Below, one piece after another: positions 15,625-23,715 of a stretch of DNA of 29,646 nucleotides. The stretch is from Kordiimonadaceae bacterium (lineage in GTDB: Bacteria; Pseudomonadota; Alphaproteobacteria; Sphingomonadales; Emcibacteraceae): assembly GCA_018699075.1 (NCBI GenBank), contig JABIPV010000199.1, positions 1 to 29,646 of the forward strand. Direction: 5' to 3'. The notes under the pieces are model-generated. The model searched no databases, had not been told where the DNA came from, and saw only the letters and a program-made list of their open reading frames with translations. Each line of letters begins with the position of its first letter. Within the stretch, counting starts at the first letter, position 1. A program made the position numbers and the translations under genes.

Positions 15625-16689
15625 ATGCAGTTTGAATATACACCCGTCCCTAATAAGGCTGTTTTCGGGGAAAATTCCGCATTAAAATTAAAACAAGAAG
15701 TGCTCGCCCTTGGCAGATCAAGAGTAATGATTGCCTGTACAAAAGGCATGGTCGGCCGCGTTCAACATGTGATAAATGAACTTGGTGATATGTGCGTTGG
15801 TATTTTCGATGGTGCAGAACCACATTGCCCTGAACGTGTCGCCATGGCCGCGCTTGATTTATTTAAAGAAAAAAATGCTGACATTGTTGTTGCCATTGGC
15901 GGCGGTTCCACGATCGGCATTGGTAAAGCAATAACCCTTCGCACTGATTGTCCGAACATTGTTGTGGCAACAACGCCGTGCGGTTCCGAAAGCACGCCAA
16001 TTTATGGCATGTTAATTGGTAATCATAAGAAAACCGGTCGCGACCGCAAAGTGATCGCCAGCACCACAATATATGATCCGGTGCTCACCACCACCATGAG
16101 CGCGCACCATACAGGTACCATTGGAATGAACAGCCTCGCCCACTGTGTCGAAGCGTTATACGCTCAAAAGACGAGCCCAATTTCTGATCTTTTTGCTCAT
16201 GAAGGTATTCATGCGCTAACAGCTGGCCTTCGGGGAAGCATTAAAAATCCAAATGACTTAAAAGCGCGTGAACAGGTCCTCTATGGCGGTATGTTAAGCG
16301 GTTATTGCGTAACCCTTGCGGGCATAGCCATTCATCATAAACTTTGTCATGTGCTTGGCGGTCATCACGGTATCCCCCACGGAGAAAGCAACAGTGTCGC
16401 CCTGCCATATGCTGTTGCCTATAACGAAGGGGCCGCGCCTGAGGCTATGGAACATATTATGAAGGCCATGGGCACGACCAGTGCTTCAGGTGGAATATAT
16501 GATTTCGCATCAGAAATTAATGTACCAAAAAGTTTAAAAGAATTGGGAATGAAGGAATCTGATTTAGATATAGCCGCTGAAGAAACCGTACAAACAACGC
16601 CATACAATCCCAAACCGGTTGATGTTAAATCAGTACGTGAAATGCTACAGCAAGCCTATGAAGGCATCAGACCAGTGCCATTTAAGTAA
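15625..16689 (+). CDS. Maleylacetate reductase-like iron-containing alcohol dehydrogenase
   Basis: A 354-residue protein of the iron-alcohol dehydrogenase superfamily. The N-terminal Rossmann half has AIGGGSTIGIGKA (G92-G93-G94-S95), followed by TTPCGSESTPIYG. The helical half has NSLAHCVEALYA and HHKLCHVLGGHHGIPHGE. Length and the GSExTPIYG phrase match maleylacetate reductases, which reduce maleylacetate (or chloromaleylacetate, with loss of chloride) to 3-oxoadipate using NADH in hydroxyquinol, resorcinol and chlorophenol pathways. No hydroxyquinol 1,2-dioxygenase is present in the window. AGGAG precedes the ATG by seven bases; operator D lies upstream. It converges with the MarR gene, overlapping by eight bases. 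Confidence 0.83.
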   Translation: MQFEYTPVPNKAVFGENSALKLKQEVLALGRSRVMIACTKGMVGRVQHVINELGDMCVGIFDGAEPHCPERVAMAALDLFKEKNADIVVAIGGGSTIGIGKAITLRTDCPNIVVATTPCGSESTPIYGMLIGNHKKTGRDRKVIASTTIYDPVLTTTMSAHHTGTIGMNSLAHCVEALYAQKTSPISDLFAHEGIHALTAGLRGSIKNPNDLKAREQVLYGGMLSGYCVTLAGIAIHHKLCHVLGGHHGIPHGESNSVALPYAVAYNEGAAPEAMEHIMKAMGTTSASGGIYDFASEINVPKSLKELGMKESDLDIAAEETVQTTPYNPKPVDVKSVREMLQQAYEGIRPVPFK

Positions 16690-17155
16690 GTTTTAGAAGA
16701 AGTTCTAGAAACCTTTTTCTTTCTTTTTCCGTAAGCGGAGAGAGAACATCTTCACTGGCTTTAAAACGAAGTGGAATAATTTCAGCAGCCGTTTTAATAC
16801 CCAAGTCCGTAAGCTCCAAGACATAATGACGCGCATCTTGTTCATCGCGGCGGCTGGTAATGAGATTTTTCTTACTCAAACGCTCAACAAGGCCGTGAAC
16901 GTTACCTGGTTCCATACCAATATAACGTCCAAGTTTATTTTGTGAAGTAGGACCATTTTCTACCAAAGCATGGATCGCCGCCGTTTGCATTGGCGTCATA
17001 TTATGCTCTTCGATTCTATTCAGCATATGTTTACGCGCCCTTTTAAAAGCTCGACGCAACAAATAACCAGCGTTTAATTCTATTTTGTCTTTTTCTGAAA
17101 ATTTAATATTTTCATATGCCTTCAGTAGGGTATTATCCGATGAACCGCTTGCCAT
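16682..17155 (-). CDS. MarR family transcriptional regulator 1
   Basis: A 157-residue winged-helix protein. The helix-turn-helix covers about residues 55-92, with SQNKLGR (71-77) and IGMEPGNVHGLV forming the recognition part; the wing has a basic tip, ITSRRDEQDARHYVLELT. The N-terminal YLLRRAFKRARKHM helix serves dimerisation. It is a clear paralogue of the regulator at 23236-23682, and the two recognition helices differ at only about one position. It sits opposite the orphan molybdenum hydroxylase gene across a 247-base gap containing operator site E. MarR proteins usually repress and release on binding an aromatic ligand. Its binding to the shared palindrome is inferred. Confidence 0.88.
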   Translation of the reverse strand: MASGSSDNTLLKAYENIKFSEKDKIELNAGYLLRRAFKRARKHMLNRIEEHNMTPMQTAAIHALVENGPTSQNKLGRYIGMEPGNVHGLVERLSKKNLITSRRDEQDARHYVLELTDLGIKTAAEIIPLRFKASEDVLSPLTEKERKRFLELLLKLT

Positions 17156-17291
17156 AATTTGGCGCCCTTTTTATATTTTATAATTAAAAAACATCTTATC
17201 CCTCGATCAGATATTTTATTTAGAATAATGAATAACGGTTCTTAAGTAAATAAAACTTCTCATATAATTTTGCTTTCAACCCACATAAGCG

Positions 17292-17321
17292 TTTCACAAA
17301 ATTATTAAGTTATGATAATAA
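17292..17321 (+). promoter_or_regulatory. Promoter and operator site E (molybdenum hydroxylase)
   Basis: The sequence GTTATGATAATAAC at 17309-17322 is a one-mismatch copy of the shared operator. TTTCAC (17292-17297) and GATAAT (17314-17319) are 16 bases apart and could be the -35 and -10 boxes, with the -10 inside the operator. The hydroxylase ATG lies 81 bases downstream. The rest of the 247-base gap shows only AT-rich sequence. Confidence 0.52.
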
Positions 17322-17402
17322 CAGTAAACATATGAGTTTGTCGTTGCAATAAAGTAAAATATTACCTAAATTCATTATCTATTAAATTCAGGGAGAATAA
17401 GA

Positions 17403-19805
17403 ATGGCATATAAGCTAATCGGTAAAAACTTTACCCCACCAGACGTAAGAGCAAAAATAACAGGTAAAGCAAAATACGCAGAAGATTTCTCTGTTGAAGG
17501 TATGGTCTATATTAAAATGCTGCTTAGCCCTATGCCCAATGCTAATGTCATAAGCATGGACGCGTCAGAAGCACTTGCGATGGACGGCGTCGTTGGCATA
17601 TTAACCGCCGACGATGTCCCCGCAGTTCCCGCACCCGGTGATCCCTATCTGACTAACAGCCCTAAATATGTCGGCCAACCTATTTTGGCTCTCGCCGCGG
17701 TTAATGAACAAACGGCTGCAGATGCACTTGAAAAAATTAAAATCGAATATGAAGTTCTCCCCTTCACATTAGACCCGCTCGTAAGTCTTTATCCCGGTGG
17801 CCCTGATGCCCATGACGATATGAATGTGGCCACACGTGGCTTTAAAACCGACAAAATAAAATGGACCGCACGGGATTTTGCCGTTGCTGGTGAAGATAAA
17901 ATGCCCATGGGACAACCCGCGAAAGAATGGCAGTACGGTGATATTGATGCCGGATTTGCAGAAGCCGCATACGTCATTGATGAAAGTTTCGTCACGGCGA
18001 GTAACTCCCATCATAGTATGGAACCACGTAGCTCATTTTCATATTGGGAAAACGGTAAATGCTTCCTTCATGGATCATCACAAAGCCAAAGCTTCATGAT
18101 GCCGTCTTTATCAAGAATGCTCGGCATACCTACAAAAGATATTGTTTACGTCGCAGAATTTTGTGGCGGCGGTTTTGGTTCAAAAGGTGGGCCATACCCC
18201 GTGATGCTTATTCCGGCCTTTATGTCCAAGAAAATTAGCCGCCCATGCATGCTACGAATTACCCGCGCAGAAGAATACTACCTTGGTTCTGCAAGGTCCG
18301 GTTTCCAAGGCAACATTAAGTTAGGCTTTGCAATAAGTGGTGAACTTATTGCCGCTGACCTTTATGTAGTGCAGCAAAATGGACCTAATTCAGGCTTCCC
18401 TGACTTATCCAGTGCCGGCGGCGCAGTGTCGCTTATATACACGCCAAAATCAATGCGTTGGCGCGGTATTCCCGTGATGACCAACCGCCCACCATGTGGT
18501 GCTCAGCGCGGACCCGGCCAAAACCAAATGGCCGTGATTGTCGAACCATTACTTGATAAAGCAGCAAAAGAATTAAGTATCGACAGACTTAAAATTAGAG
18601 AAATAAACGCACCTGACCATGATACCTTATATGATGGTGATCAGCACGGCGTGACGAGTTCATATATTCCCGAAGCCCTTGCCATGGGAGCGGAACGCTT
18701 TAATTACGCAGATAAAATCAAACGTAGCGGTGAGCGTAATGGTTCAAAAGTTATCGGTGTAGGTATCGGCCAAGCTTATCATTCCGCGGGTTCCAGTGGT
18801 TTCGATGGACTGCTACAAATTAAACCAGACGGAAAACTATATCTTCATTCTGGGGTTGGTAACTTAGGAACATATTCCTACGCAACAACAACACGCGTTG
18901 CAGCAGAAATACTTGGTGCTACATGGGAAAATTGTGTCGTTATCAACGGTGACAGCAGTAAACATTTACCTTGGGTTCTTGGTCAGTTTGGCAGTAACAC
19001 ATCCTTTACAACAACCCGTACAAATTATGCCGCAGCCATTGACGCGAAAATGAAAATCCAGGAAATTGCCGCAATGGATTTAGGTGGAAGTGCAGATGAT
19101 TATGACCTAGTCGATAACACGGTATTCTTAAAGTCAGACCCATCAAAATTGATGACTTTTGCCCAAATCGGGCAAAGAGCCATTGAAATTGGCGGTAAGT
19201 ATGACGGTCATGAAATGCCAGAAGAAATCTTCCCCCTCACCAAAGCATCTGTTGCTGGTATCGCAGGAGACGGACTTGTTGGTGTTGCAAAAGATAAAAT
19301 GGAACTTCACGGAACCGTTCCGGCACTGGCAACAGGTTTCATGATGATTGAACTTGATCTTGATACAGGTAAGCATGAAATTCTTGATTATGTAGGTACG
19401 GCTGATTGCGGTACAGTTCTTCACCCGGCAGGCTTAGATCAACAAATTCGCGGAGGTGCCATAATGGGTATTGGTATGGCGGCAATGGAAAAAGCGGTTT
19501 ATGACCCGCAAAATGGCCTTCCCGCAAACGTGGGATTCTATCAATCAAAACCACCTTCTATTTTGGATATACCAGCAGACATGATCACGCAGGCAGTTGA
19601 CAAACCCGACCCGCAAAATCCAGTTGGTGCCAAGGGTATTGGTGAGCCACTGATGGGATGTGCGGCTTCCGCATTGGTTGGGGCGATTTCAGACGCCATG
19701 AGCGGACATTACTTTCACCGTACGCCAGTAATGCCAGACATGATTATTAATGCATCAGCAGGACAACCGCAATCTTACAAAAAGATGCAAGTACTGACGC
19801 AATAA
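17403..19805 (+). CDS. Xanthine-dehydrogenase-family molybdopterin-binding subunit (orphan large subunit)
   Basis: An 800-residue homologue of the large subunits of CoxL, XdhB-type and 4-hydroxybenzoyl-CoA reductase enzymes. The N-terminal DVRAKITGKAKYAEDF begins the first domain. Molybdenum-pterin contacts are expected in FCGGGFGSKGG and CGAQRGPGQNQMAV, and the GVGNLGTYSYATTTRVAAEI segment is typical. The catalytic glutamate is E748 in GAKGIGEP. Such subunits hydroxylate aromatic or N-heterocyclic carbon using water, but need a 2Fe-2S subunit and usually a FAD subunit. Neither is adjacent: the gene is flanked by MarR and a terminator, so it appears monocistronic. GGAG is seven bases before the ATG. 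Partners must be elsewhere, or the protein works differently. Confidence 0.85.
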   Translation: MAYKLIGKNFTPPDVRAKITGKAKYAEDFSVEGMVYIKMLLSPMPNANVISMDASEALAMDGVVGILTADDVPAVPAPGDPYLTNSPKYVGQPILALAAVNEQTAADALEKIKIEYEVLPFTLDPLVSLYPGGPDAHDDMNVATRGFKTDKIKWTARDFAVAGEDKMPMGQPAKEWQYGDIDAGFAEAAYVIDESFVTASNSHHSMEPRSSFSYWENGKCFLHGSSQSQSFMMPSLSRMLGIPTKDIVYVAEFCGGGFGSKGGPYPVMLIPAFMSKKISRPCMLRITRAEEYYLGSARSGFQGNIKLGFAISGELIAADLYVVQQNGPNSGFPDLSSAGGAVSLIYTPKSMRWRGIPVMTNRPPCGAQRGPGQNQMAVIVEPLLDKAAKELSIDRLKIREINAPDHDTLYDGDQHGVTSSYIPEALAMGAERFNYADKIKRSGERNGSKVIGVGIGQAYHSAGSSGFDGLLQIKPDGKLYLHSGVGNLGTYSYATTTRVAAEILGATWENCVVINGDSSKHLPWVLGQFGSNTSFTTTRTNYAAAIDAKMKIQEIAAMDLGGSADDYDLVDNTVFLKSDPSKLMTFAQIGQRAIEIGGKYDGHEMPEEIFPLTKASVAGIAGDGLVGVAKDKMELHGTVPALATGFMMIELDLDTGKHEILDYVGTADCGTVLHPAGLDQQIRGGAIMGIGMAAMEKAVYDPQNGLPANVGFYQSKPPSILDIPADMITQAVDKPDPQNPVGAKGIGEPLMGCAASALVGAISDAMSGHYFHRTPVMPDMIINASAGQPQSYKKMQVLTQ

Positions 19806-19823
19806 TAAATTGAAAATATTAAC

Positions 19824-19853
19824 AAAAAGGGGCATTTAATTGCCCCTTTTTTT
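19824..19853. terminator. Rho-independent terminator, probably two-way
   Basis: The hairpin AAAAAGGGGCA - TTTAAT - TGCCCCTTTTT (stem 19824-19834 with 19841-19851) is followed by a T-run. The A-run on the left arm gives the reverse strand a T-run too. It therefore can end both the molybdenum hydroxylase transcript and the converging reductase operon. Confidence 0.9.
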
Positions 19854-19867
19854 ATGCTTGAAACTGG

Positions 19868-20800
19868 TTAAATGTCTTGGCGATATATCAGTTTTCTCAA
19901 CATGGTTTTTAGCATATCCACGTCCTCATCACTATAACCGTCCAAAATTTCTTTCTCAAACCGCTGGGCTCTACTTTGTACTTTATTTAAATGAACAAGC
20001 CCTTGTTCAGAAATGACATATTTATCTTCAGCAACTGTATCGAGATGACCATTATTAGATAACCAGTTTATGGACATGGAAACCGAGGCCATATCTACGC
20101 GAATGGCTTTGGCAAGTTCCGCCGCCGTTAATTCAGTCTCATGACTTAAATGAACCAATATACGGGCATGAGAAACAGGTATACCCTCATCCTGTAATTC
20201 TTGATAAAACGGATCGGAAATTTCCCAATAACTTCTTAGTAGCAATGGCACAATAAAGTCGTCACTAGAATGGTGCTTCGTATCTTCTGCATCACCCGCA
20301 TCGGGCAATTTAGTCAGCGGATGGCGCGCTGCAATTGTATATTGGCCATTAGTATATAGTAATGGCTTTTTATCATTGGTCTCAAAACTTTCCACTTGAC
20401 CAATAAAAATTATATGGTCACCGCCCTCGATTGCATTAATATTCTTACATTCAAGATAGGCAACAGTCCCTGCAAGCAACGGCAGACCAAATTTACTTTC
20501 AATTAAATCAACATCGTCAAACTTATCATCGCTTGAGCGGGCAAAATTATTTGAAATATCCATTTGATCAGAAGCCAGAACATTCACAGCAAAATGGGTG
20601 GCTTGCTCAAGCGCTTCCAAGCTTTTGGATTTTTTATCCAGACTCCATAATATCATTGGTGGATCAAGGCTTAATGAACTAAAGGAATTTACGGTAAGCC
20701 CCAATTGAGTGCCATCCGGTGCCACGGCAGTTATTACCGTAATACCGGTGGCAAATTTTCCAAAACAATTACGCAGTACTTTTGCATCAATATTCGTCAT
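19868..20800 (-). CDS. Flavin reductase fused to a C-terminal MarR-like domain (C1-HPAH type)
   Basis: A 310-residue fusion. Residues about 1-165 are a flavin reductase domain (GLTVNSFSSLSLDPPMILWSL starting at 34, HFAVNVLASDQ, EGGDHIIFIGQVES). Residues about 185-310 form a MarR-type winged helix (VSHARILVHLSHETELTAAELAKAI, then VDMASVSMSINWLSNNGHL). This order and length match C1, the reductase of Acinetobacter 4-hydroxyphenylacetate 3-hydroxylase, where the MarR-like domain binds the aromatic substrate and stimulates flavin reduction. It probably feeds FADH2 or FMNH2 to the HpaB-type oxygenase at 5054-6529, located 14 kb away in another operon. It is the last gene of the four-gene operon, 16 bases after the second RraA gene. 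DNA binding by the MarR domain is possible but not expected. Confidence 0.86.
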   Translation of the reverse strand: MTNIDAKVLRNCFGKFATGITVITAVAPDGTQLGLTVNSFSSLSLDPPMILWSLDKKSKSLEALEQATHFAVNVLASDQMDISNNFARSSDDKFDDVDLIESKFGLPLLAGTVAYLECKNINAIEGGDHIIFIGQVESFETNDKKPLLYTNGQYTIAARHPLTKLPDAGDAEDTKHHSSDDFIVPLLLRSYWEISDPFYQELQDEGIPVSHARILVHLSHETELTAAELAKAIRVDMASVSMSINWLSNNGHLDTVAEDKYVISEQGLVHLNKVQSRAQRFEKEILDGYSDEDVDMLKTMLRKLIYRQDI

Positions 20801-20816
20801 TTTTTACCCTTAATCT

Positions 20817-21431
20817 TTACGGAAATTTGTAAATATTCAAACTTGTTTCACCGCTTTTAAGGCGGTTTCTAACATCTTCTTCTTTATCTTCACGTGCTTG
20901 AGAAGCTTCTATTACTTCAGCCACGCGGTCACCGGGAATAACCACGACACCATCACGGTCGCCAATAATAACATCACCTGCATGAATGGCAACATCACCA
21001 ATGAAAATGCTTTCACCGACAGACCCGCCGCGCATTTTACCTGTTCCTAATATATTTAGCCCCCTTGCAAAAACTGGAAAACCAAGCATATCAATATCAT
21101 CCGCATCACGAACGCAAGCATCAATCACCAAGCCGCTTAAGCCTCTTTCTTGTGCTGCGCAGGTCAGAATATCGCCCCAATATCCGGCTTCAACAAAATT
21201 ATCAACACTCGAAACAAGCACATCACCTTCTTCGGCTTGATATATCGCTTCATGTAAATTGATGTTTGTACGCGATAAGCAATGAAGCGGGAATACAACA
21301 CCACATAATTTCATATTTTGCGAGACGGGCTTTATATTTCCCGGTAGAGAACCAATTTGGCCAGCAGCTTCATGAATTGTTGCCGTACCAAATGTTCCCA
21401 GTTTTTTGACAAGTTCTGGATCAGGGCGCAT
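20817..21431 (-). CDS. RraA-family aldolase (LigK-like), copy 2
   Basis: A 204-residue RraA-fold protein with ATIHEAAGQIGSLPG at the start, YWGDILTCAAQERGLSGLVID in the middle and the Arg-Asp pair in ACVRDADD, then FPVFARGLN and GDVIIGDRDGVVVIPGD. These are the landmarks of 4-carboxy-4-hydroxy-2-oxoadipate / 4-hydroxy-4-methyl-2-oxoglutarate aldolases. Its ATG directly follows the TAG stop of the preceding RraA gene, and the very good GGAGG box lies within that gene's final codons, so translation is coupled. It is shorter than the other two copies (about 221 residues) and the most divergent. It may have a different oxo-acid substrate or form mixed oligomers. Confidence 0.78.
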   Translation of the reverse strand: MRPDPELVKKLGTFGTATIHEAAGQIGSLPGNIKPVSQNMKLCGVVFPLHCLSRTNINLHEAIYQAEEGDVLVSSVDNFVEAGYWGDILTCAAQERGLSGLVIDACVRDADDIDMLGFPVFARGLNILGTGKMRGGSVGESIFIGDVAIHAGDVIIGDRDGVVVIPGDRVAEVIEASQAREDKEEDVRNRLKSGETSLNIYKFP

Positions 21432-22097
21432 CTATTCCTCCCGTGTTTGAAGAGAGTGATATTTATTGGCCACACGTGCTTCATCAAGGCGCATACCACT
21501 TTCAAGGGCGGCACGGATTTTTTCTTCTGCAGCTTCAATTTGTTCCGCCGCTTCGAGGACGCGTTCTTCGTGTTCCTTTGGAATAACGATCACGCCGTCA
21601 CTATCACCGCGCATCAAATCACCCGGATGTACTTTTGCATTGCCAATATTCACCGGAACATTGGTCGCATCAACTTGTATGCGGTCTTTACCTGTGCGCA
21701 TTGAATAACTTCGGCTATAAATCGGATAACCAAGCTTAAGGCACATATGAACATCACGGCAAGCACCATCAATCACTGTACCCGCGATGCCATTCTTATG
21801 CGCAAGATACGTCATGATGTCACCCCAGACAGTCGCATCTTCACGGCCACCATTATCCAGCACAACAACACTCCCTGGTTCCAGATCATCAATAAAATCA
21901 CCAACAGTTCCTGGTTGAACATCTGCGGGACCATAAAGAACTGTGAAAGCACGTCCCGTCATTCTAAAATCATGGTTTCTTGGCTTAATACCAAGGCACT
22001 GTCCTTTAATACCCAATTTATCCAATGCATCACTTATTGTTGCTGTGTCCAGCTTTGATGCACGTTCTACTGCTTGATCCATATTTTCATTCTCCAT
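21432..22097 (-). CDS. RraA-family aldolase (LigK-like), copy 3
   Basis: A 221-residue RraA-fold protein (TATISDALDKLGIKGQ, VWGDIMTYLAHKNGIAGTVID, Arg-Asp in GACRDVHM, YPIYSRS, GDSDGVIVIPKEHEERV). The frame stays open to 22163, inside the dioxygenase gene. The ATG at 22097 is chosen because it lies just after that gene's stop and gives the same length as copy 1; an ATG at 22082 with GGAG nine bases before is also possible. Second gene of the extradiol dioxygenase operon, so the aldol cleavage of a ring-cleavage product to pyruvate and an oxo-acid is the expected role. Confidence 0.78.
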   Translation of the reverse strand: MENENMDQAVERASKLDTATISDALDKLGIKGQCLGIKPRNHDFRMTGRAFTVLYGPADVQPGTVGDFIDDLEPGSVVVLDNGGREDATVWGDIMTYLAHKNGIAGTVIDGACRDVHMCLKLGYPIYSRSYSMRTGKDRIQVDATNVPVNIGNAKVHPGDLMRGDSDGVIVIPKEHEERVLEAAEQIEAAEEKIRAALESGMRLDEARVANKYHSLQTREE

Positions 22098-22105
22098 TTT
22101 ATTCT

Positions 22106-23119
22106 TTAGCTCCAGCTTACAAAACCGTTTGCTGTTCCTGTTCCTGCTTCTGAGCGATAACAAGGCACATAATCAATAACATCACCTTCGAGCGCAGTAT
22201 CAAATATAATACCTGCTGCCGCGATCCAGTTTTTAAGTTCTGAAGTACCCGTTTGAAAATAACGTTCATCTAGACTAGTAAGCACACCCGCATTTCTCTC
22301 CGCCAGCGCTTTCATAAACAGCGCATCTAAATCTTCATCAATGACAAAATGGCTCATACCTCCAGACCCAAATACAGCAACTTTTAGATCGCTATCCCAT
22401 GCTTTTATCGCGCGCCCAACCATTTGACCAAATTCAAAACATCTTTTTGCTGTTGGTTGATTTGGTGGAAAAAAAGTATTTTGAATAATAGGAACATGAG
22501 GCACCACATTATCACGCATTACTTTACGGTAAATATAACCAAAGGCATGACCAACGCCCGACGACCAATGATTTTGGTGGACCGGAAGTTTTGACATTTG
22601 CGTAACATCAAAGCCTTCTTGTGTTGCCGTTTCAACAATAAGTTTTGAAAGTTCAGGAAGCCCCGGATATTCAGTATATTCGGGTGGATTATGTCCTGCT
22701 TCTGCTTCATGTATTCCAGGAGCCATTAGGGGGATTTGTTCTGGTGATGCGGGTTCATTATAAAGCGTTTCACCCGTAAACACCGTAAACGCCGGGATTA
22801 AATCTGCATTAAATATTTCTTTTTGATCATTACCCATAATCACAGCAACATCAGGCTTCACTTCTTCCCATTGATCCGCCATTATCTTTATCGCGGCCTG
22901 ACAACGGCCATGACGACGTGTGCGTTCTTCAAGTGAGGCTTGCTCGCCTAAATTTTCAGATTTTCTTAGTTCTTTTAATTCATCAAATGAATAATTTCCC
23001 AAACGAAACGGATGTGAGGGCCTGGTTTTATCTGCCTTAACCCGCATCAACCATTGTTCTGGTGTTGTTGAAAGCGTGGGACCATGAGTTGTCCACATCC
23101 CGAGAACTATTTCTGCCAT
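22106..23119 (-). CDS. Class III extradiol ring-cleavage dioxygenase (LigB superfamily)
   Basis: A 337-residue LigB-fold protein. H12 in MWTTHGPT corresponds in position to the first iron ligand of protocatechuate 4,5-dioxygenase beta; H70 in RRHGRC is a candidate second ligand. VIMGNDQKEIF, the catalytic-histidine region LPVHQNHWSSGVGHAFG and GSGGMSHFVIDEDLD are further family landmarks. No alpha (LigA) subunit is encoded nearby, so it may work alone, as single-gene members of the family do. It heads the operon with two RraA aldolases and, with the LigJ-like hydratase, would complete a gallate-type route through 4-oxalomesaconate. The ring substrate is uncertain: gallate, protocatechuate or a methylated or halogenated relative. 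AGGA is nine bases before the ATG. Confidence 0.8.
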   Translation of the reverse strand: MAEIVLGMWTTHGPTLSTTPEQWLMRVKADKTRPSHPFRLGNYSFDELKELRKSENLGEQASLEERTRRHGRCQAAIKIMADQWEEVKPDVAVIMGNDQKEIFNADLIPAFTVFTGETLYNEPASPEQIPLMAPGIHEAEAGHNPPEYTEYPGLPELSKLIVETATQEGFDVTQMSKLPVHQNHWSSGVGHAFGYIYRKVMRDNVVPHVPIIQNTFFPPNQPTAKRCFEFGQMVGRAIKAWDSDLKVAVFGSGGMSHFVIDEDLDALFMKALAERNAGVLTSLDERYFQTGTSELKNWIAAAGIIFDTALEGDVIDYVPCYRSEAGTGTANGFVSWS

Positions 23120-23167
23120 GTTTTAATTTCCTAAAACTTTTAAGTACTCACATTGGAGCTGTTATAA

Positions 23168-23204
23168 CTGTTATTATAATAACAGATACATTTAAAGAGT
23201 CAAT
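23168..23204 (-). promoter_or_regulatory. Promoter and operator site F of the extradiol operon
   Basis: CTGTTATTATAATAACAG at 23168-23185 is a perfect 18-bp palindrome and the best copy of the shared operator. On the minus strand, TTGACT (complement ending near 23204) is followed after 16 bases by TATTAT within the palindrome (TATAAT at 19 bases is an alternative). The dioxygenase ATG lies 48 bases downstream. Confidence 0.68.
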
Positions 23205-23235
23205 ATGGATAAATCAATGTAAAGTTATTTTAATT

Positions 23236-23682
23236 TCAAAGAAGTCTACGTAGATATTCTATGAATTTTTCTTGTTCTTTGGCATTCAGCGGTGACAGTG
23301 TTTCTAAATTAGCTTCAAGACCTAAGGGAATAACTTTATCCACAACTTCACGGCCATCATCAGTTAAATTTAAAATATGAAGCCCAGGCCCTTCATTGAC
23401 ATATTCAGATGTAATCATGCCTTTTTTAAGAAGCCGGTCCACAAGTCCGTGGACATTTCCGGGTTCCATACCTATTCGACGCCCTAATTTATTCTGTGAT
23501 GTCGGCCCTTTTTTGCGAAGTGATGTCAGTGCTGAAGTTTGCATAGGACTTAATCCGGTATCAGATATTTTTTTCTGCATTCTATTTCGCGCTTTATGGA
23601 AAACCCGGCGAAGCAAATGCCCCACTTGATTTTCAAGGCCAGATTGTTCAATTTCATTATTATTATCGTTCTTTTTTACCAT
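23236..23682 (-). CDS. MarR family transcriptional regulator 2
   Basis: A 148-residue winged-helix protein, paralogous to the regulator at 16682-17155. Shared features are HLLRRVFHKARNRM (dimer helix), SPMQTSAL, SQNKLGR (62-68) and IGMEPGNVHGLV in the recognition region. The wing differs (SEYVNEGPGLHILNL in place of SRRDEQDARHYVLEL) and lacks the basic tip, so the two may differ in affinity or in the ligand sensed. The first 15 residues are polar and Asn-rich. It is transcribed towards the extradiol operon, with operator F between them and operator G upstream of its own start, which suggests autoregulation. Confidence 0.88.
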   Translation of the reverse strand: MVKKNDNNNEIEQSGLENQVGHLLRRVFHKARNRMQKKISDTGLSPMQTSALTSLRKKGPTSQNKLGRRIGMEPGNVHGLVDRLLKKGMITSEYVNEGPGLHILNLTDDGREVVDKVIPLGLEANLETLSPLNAKEQEKFIEYLRRLL

Positions 23683-23715
23683 TTATGAAATTCCATCAAA
23701 CTAATATTAAAACCG

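Noticed and set aside
17156..17402. A small RNA or extra gene in the 247-base gap before the molybdenum hydroxylase
   Set aside because: Apart from operator E and possible promoter boxes the gap is AT-rich, with no coding frame having a start signal and no terminator hairpin.
14831..22097. The three RraA genes as regulators of RNase E or as menaquinone methyltransferases (old MenG label)
   Set aside because: They keep the Arg-Asp aldolase residues and sit in ring-cleavage operons, so an aldolase role is more likely.
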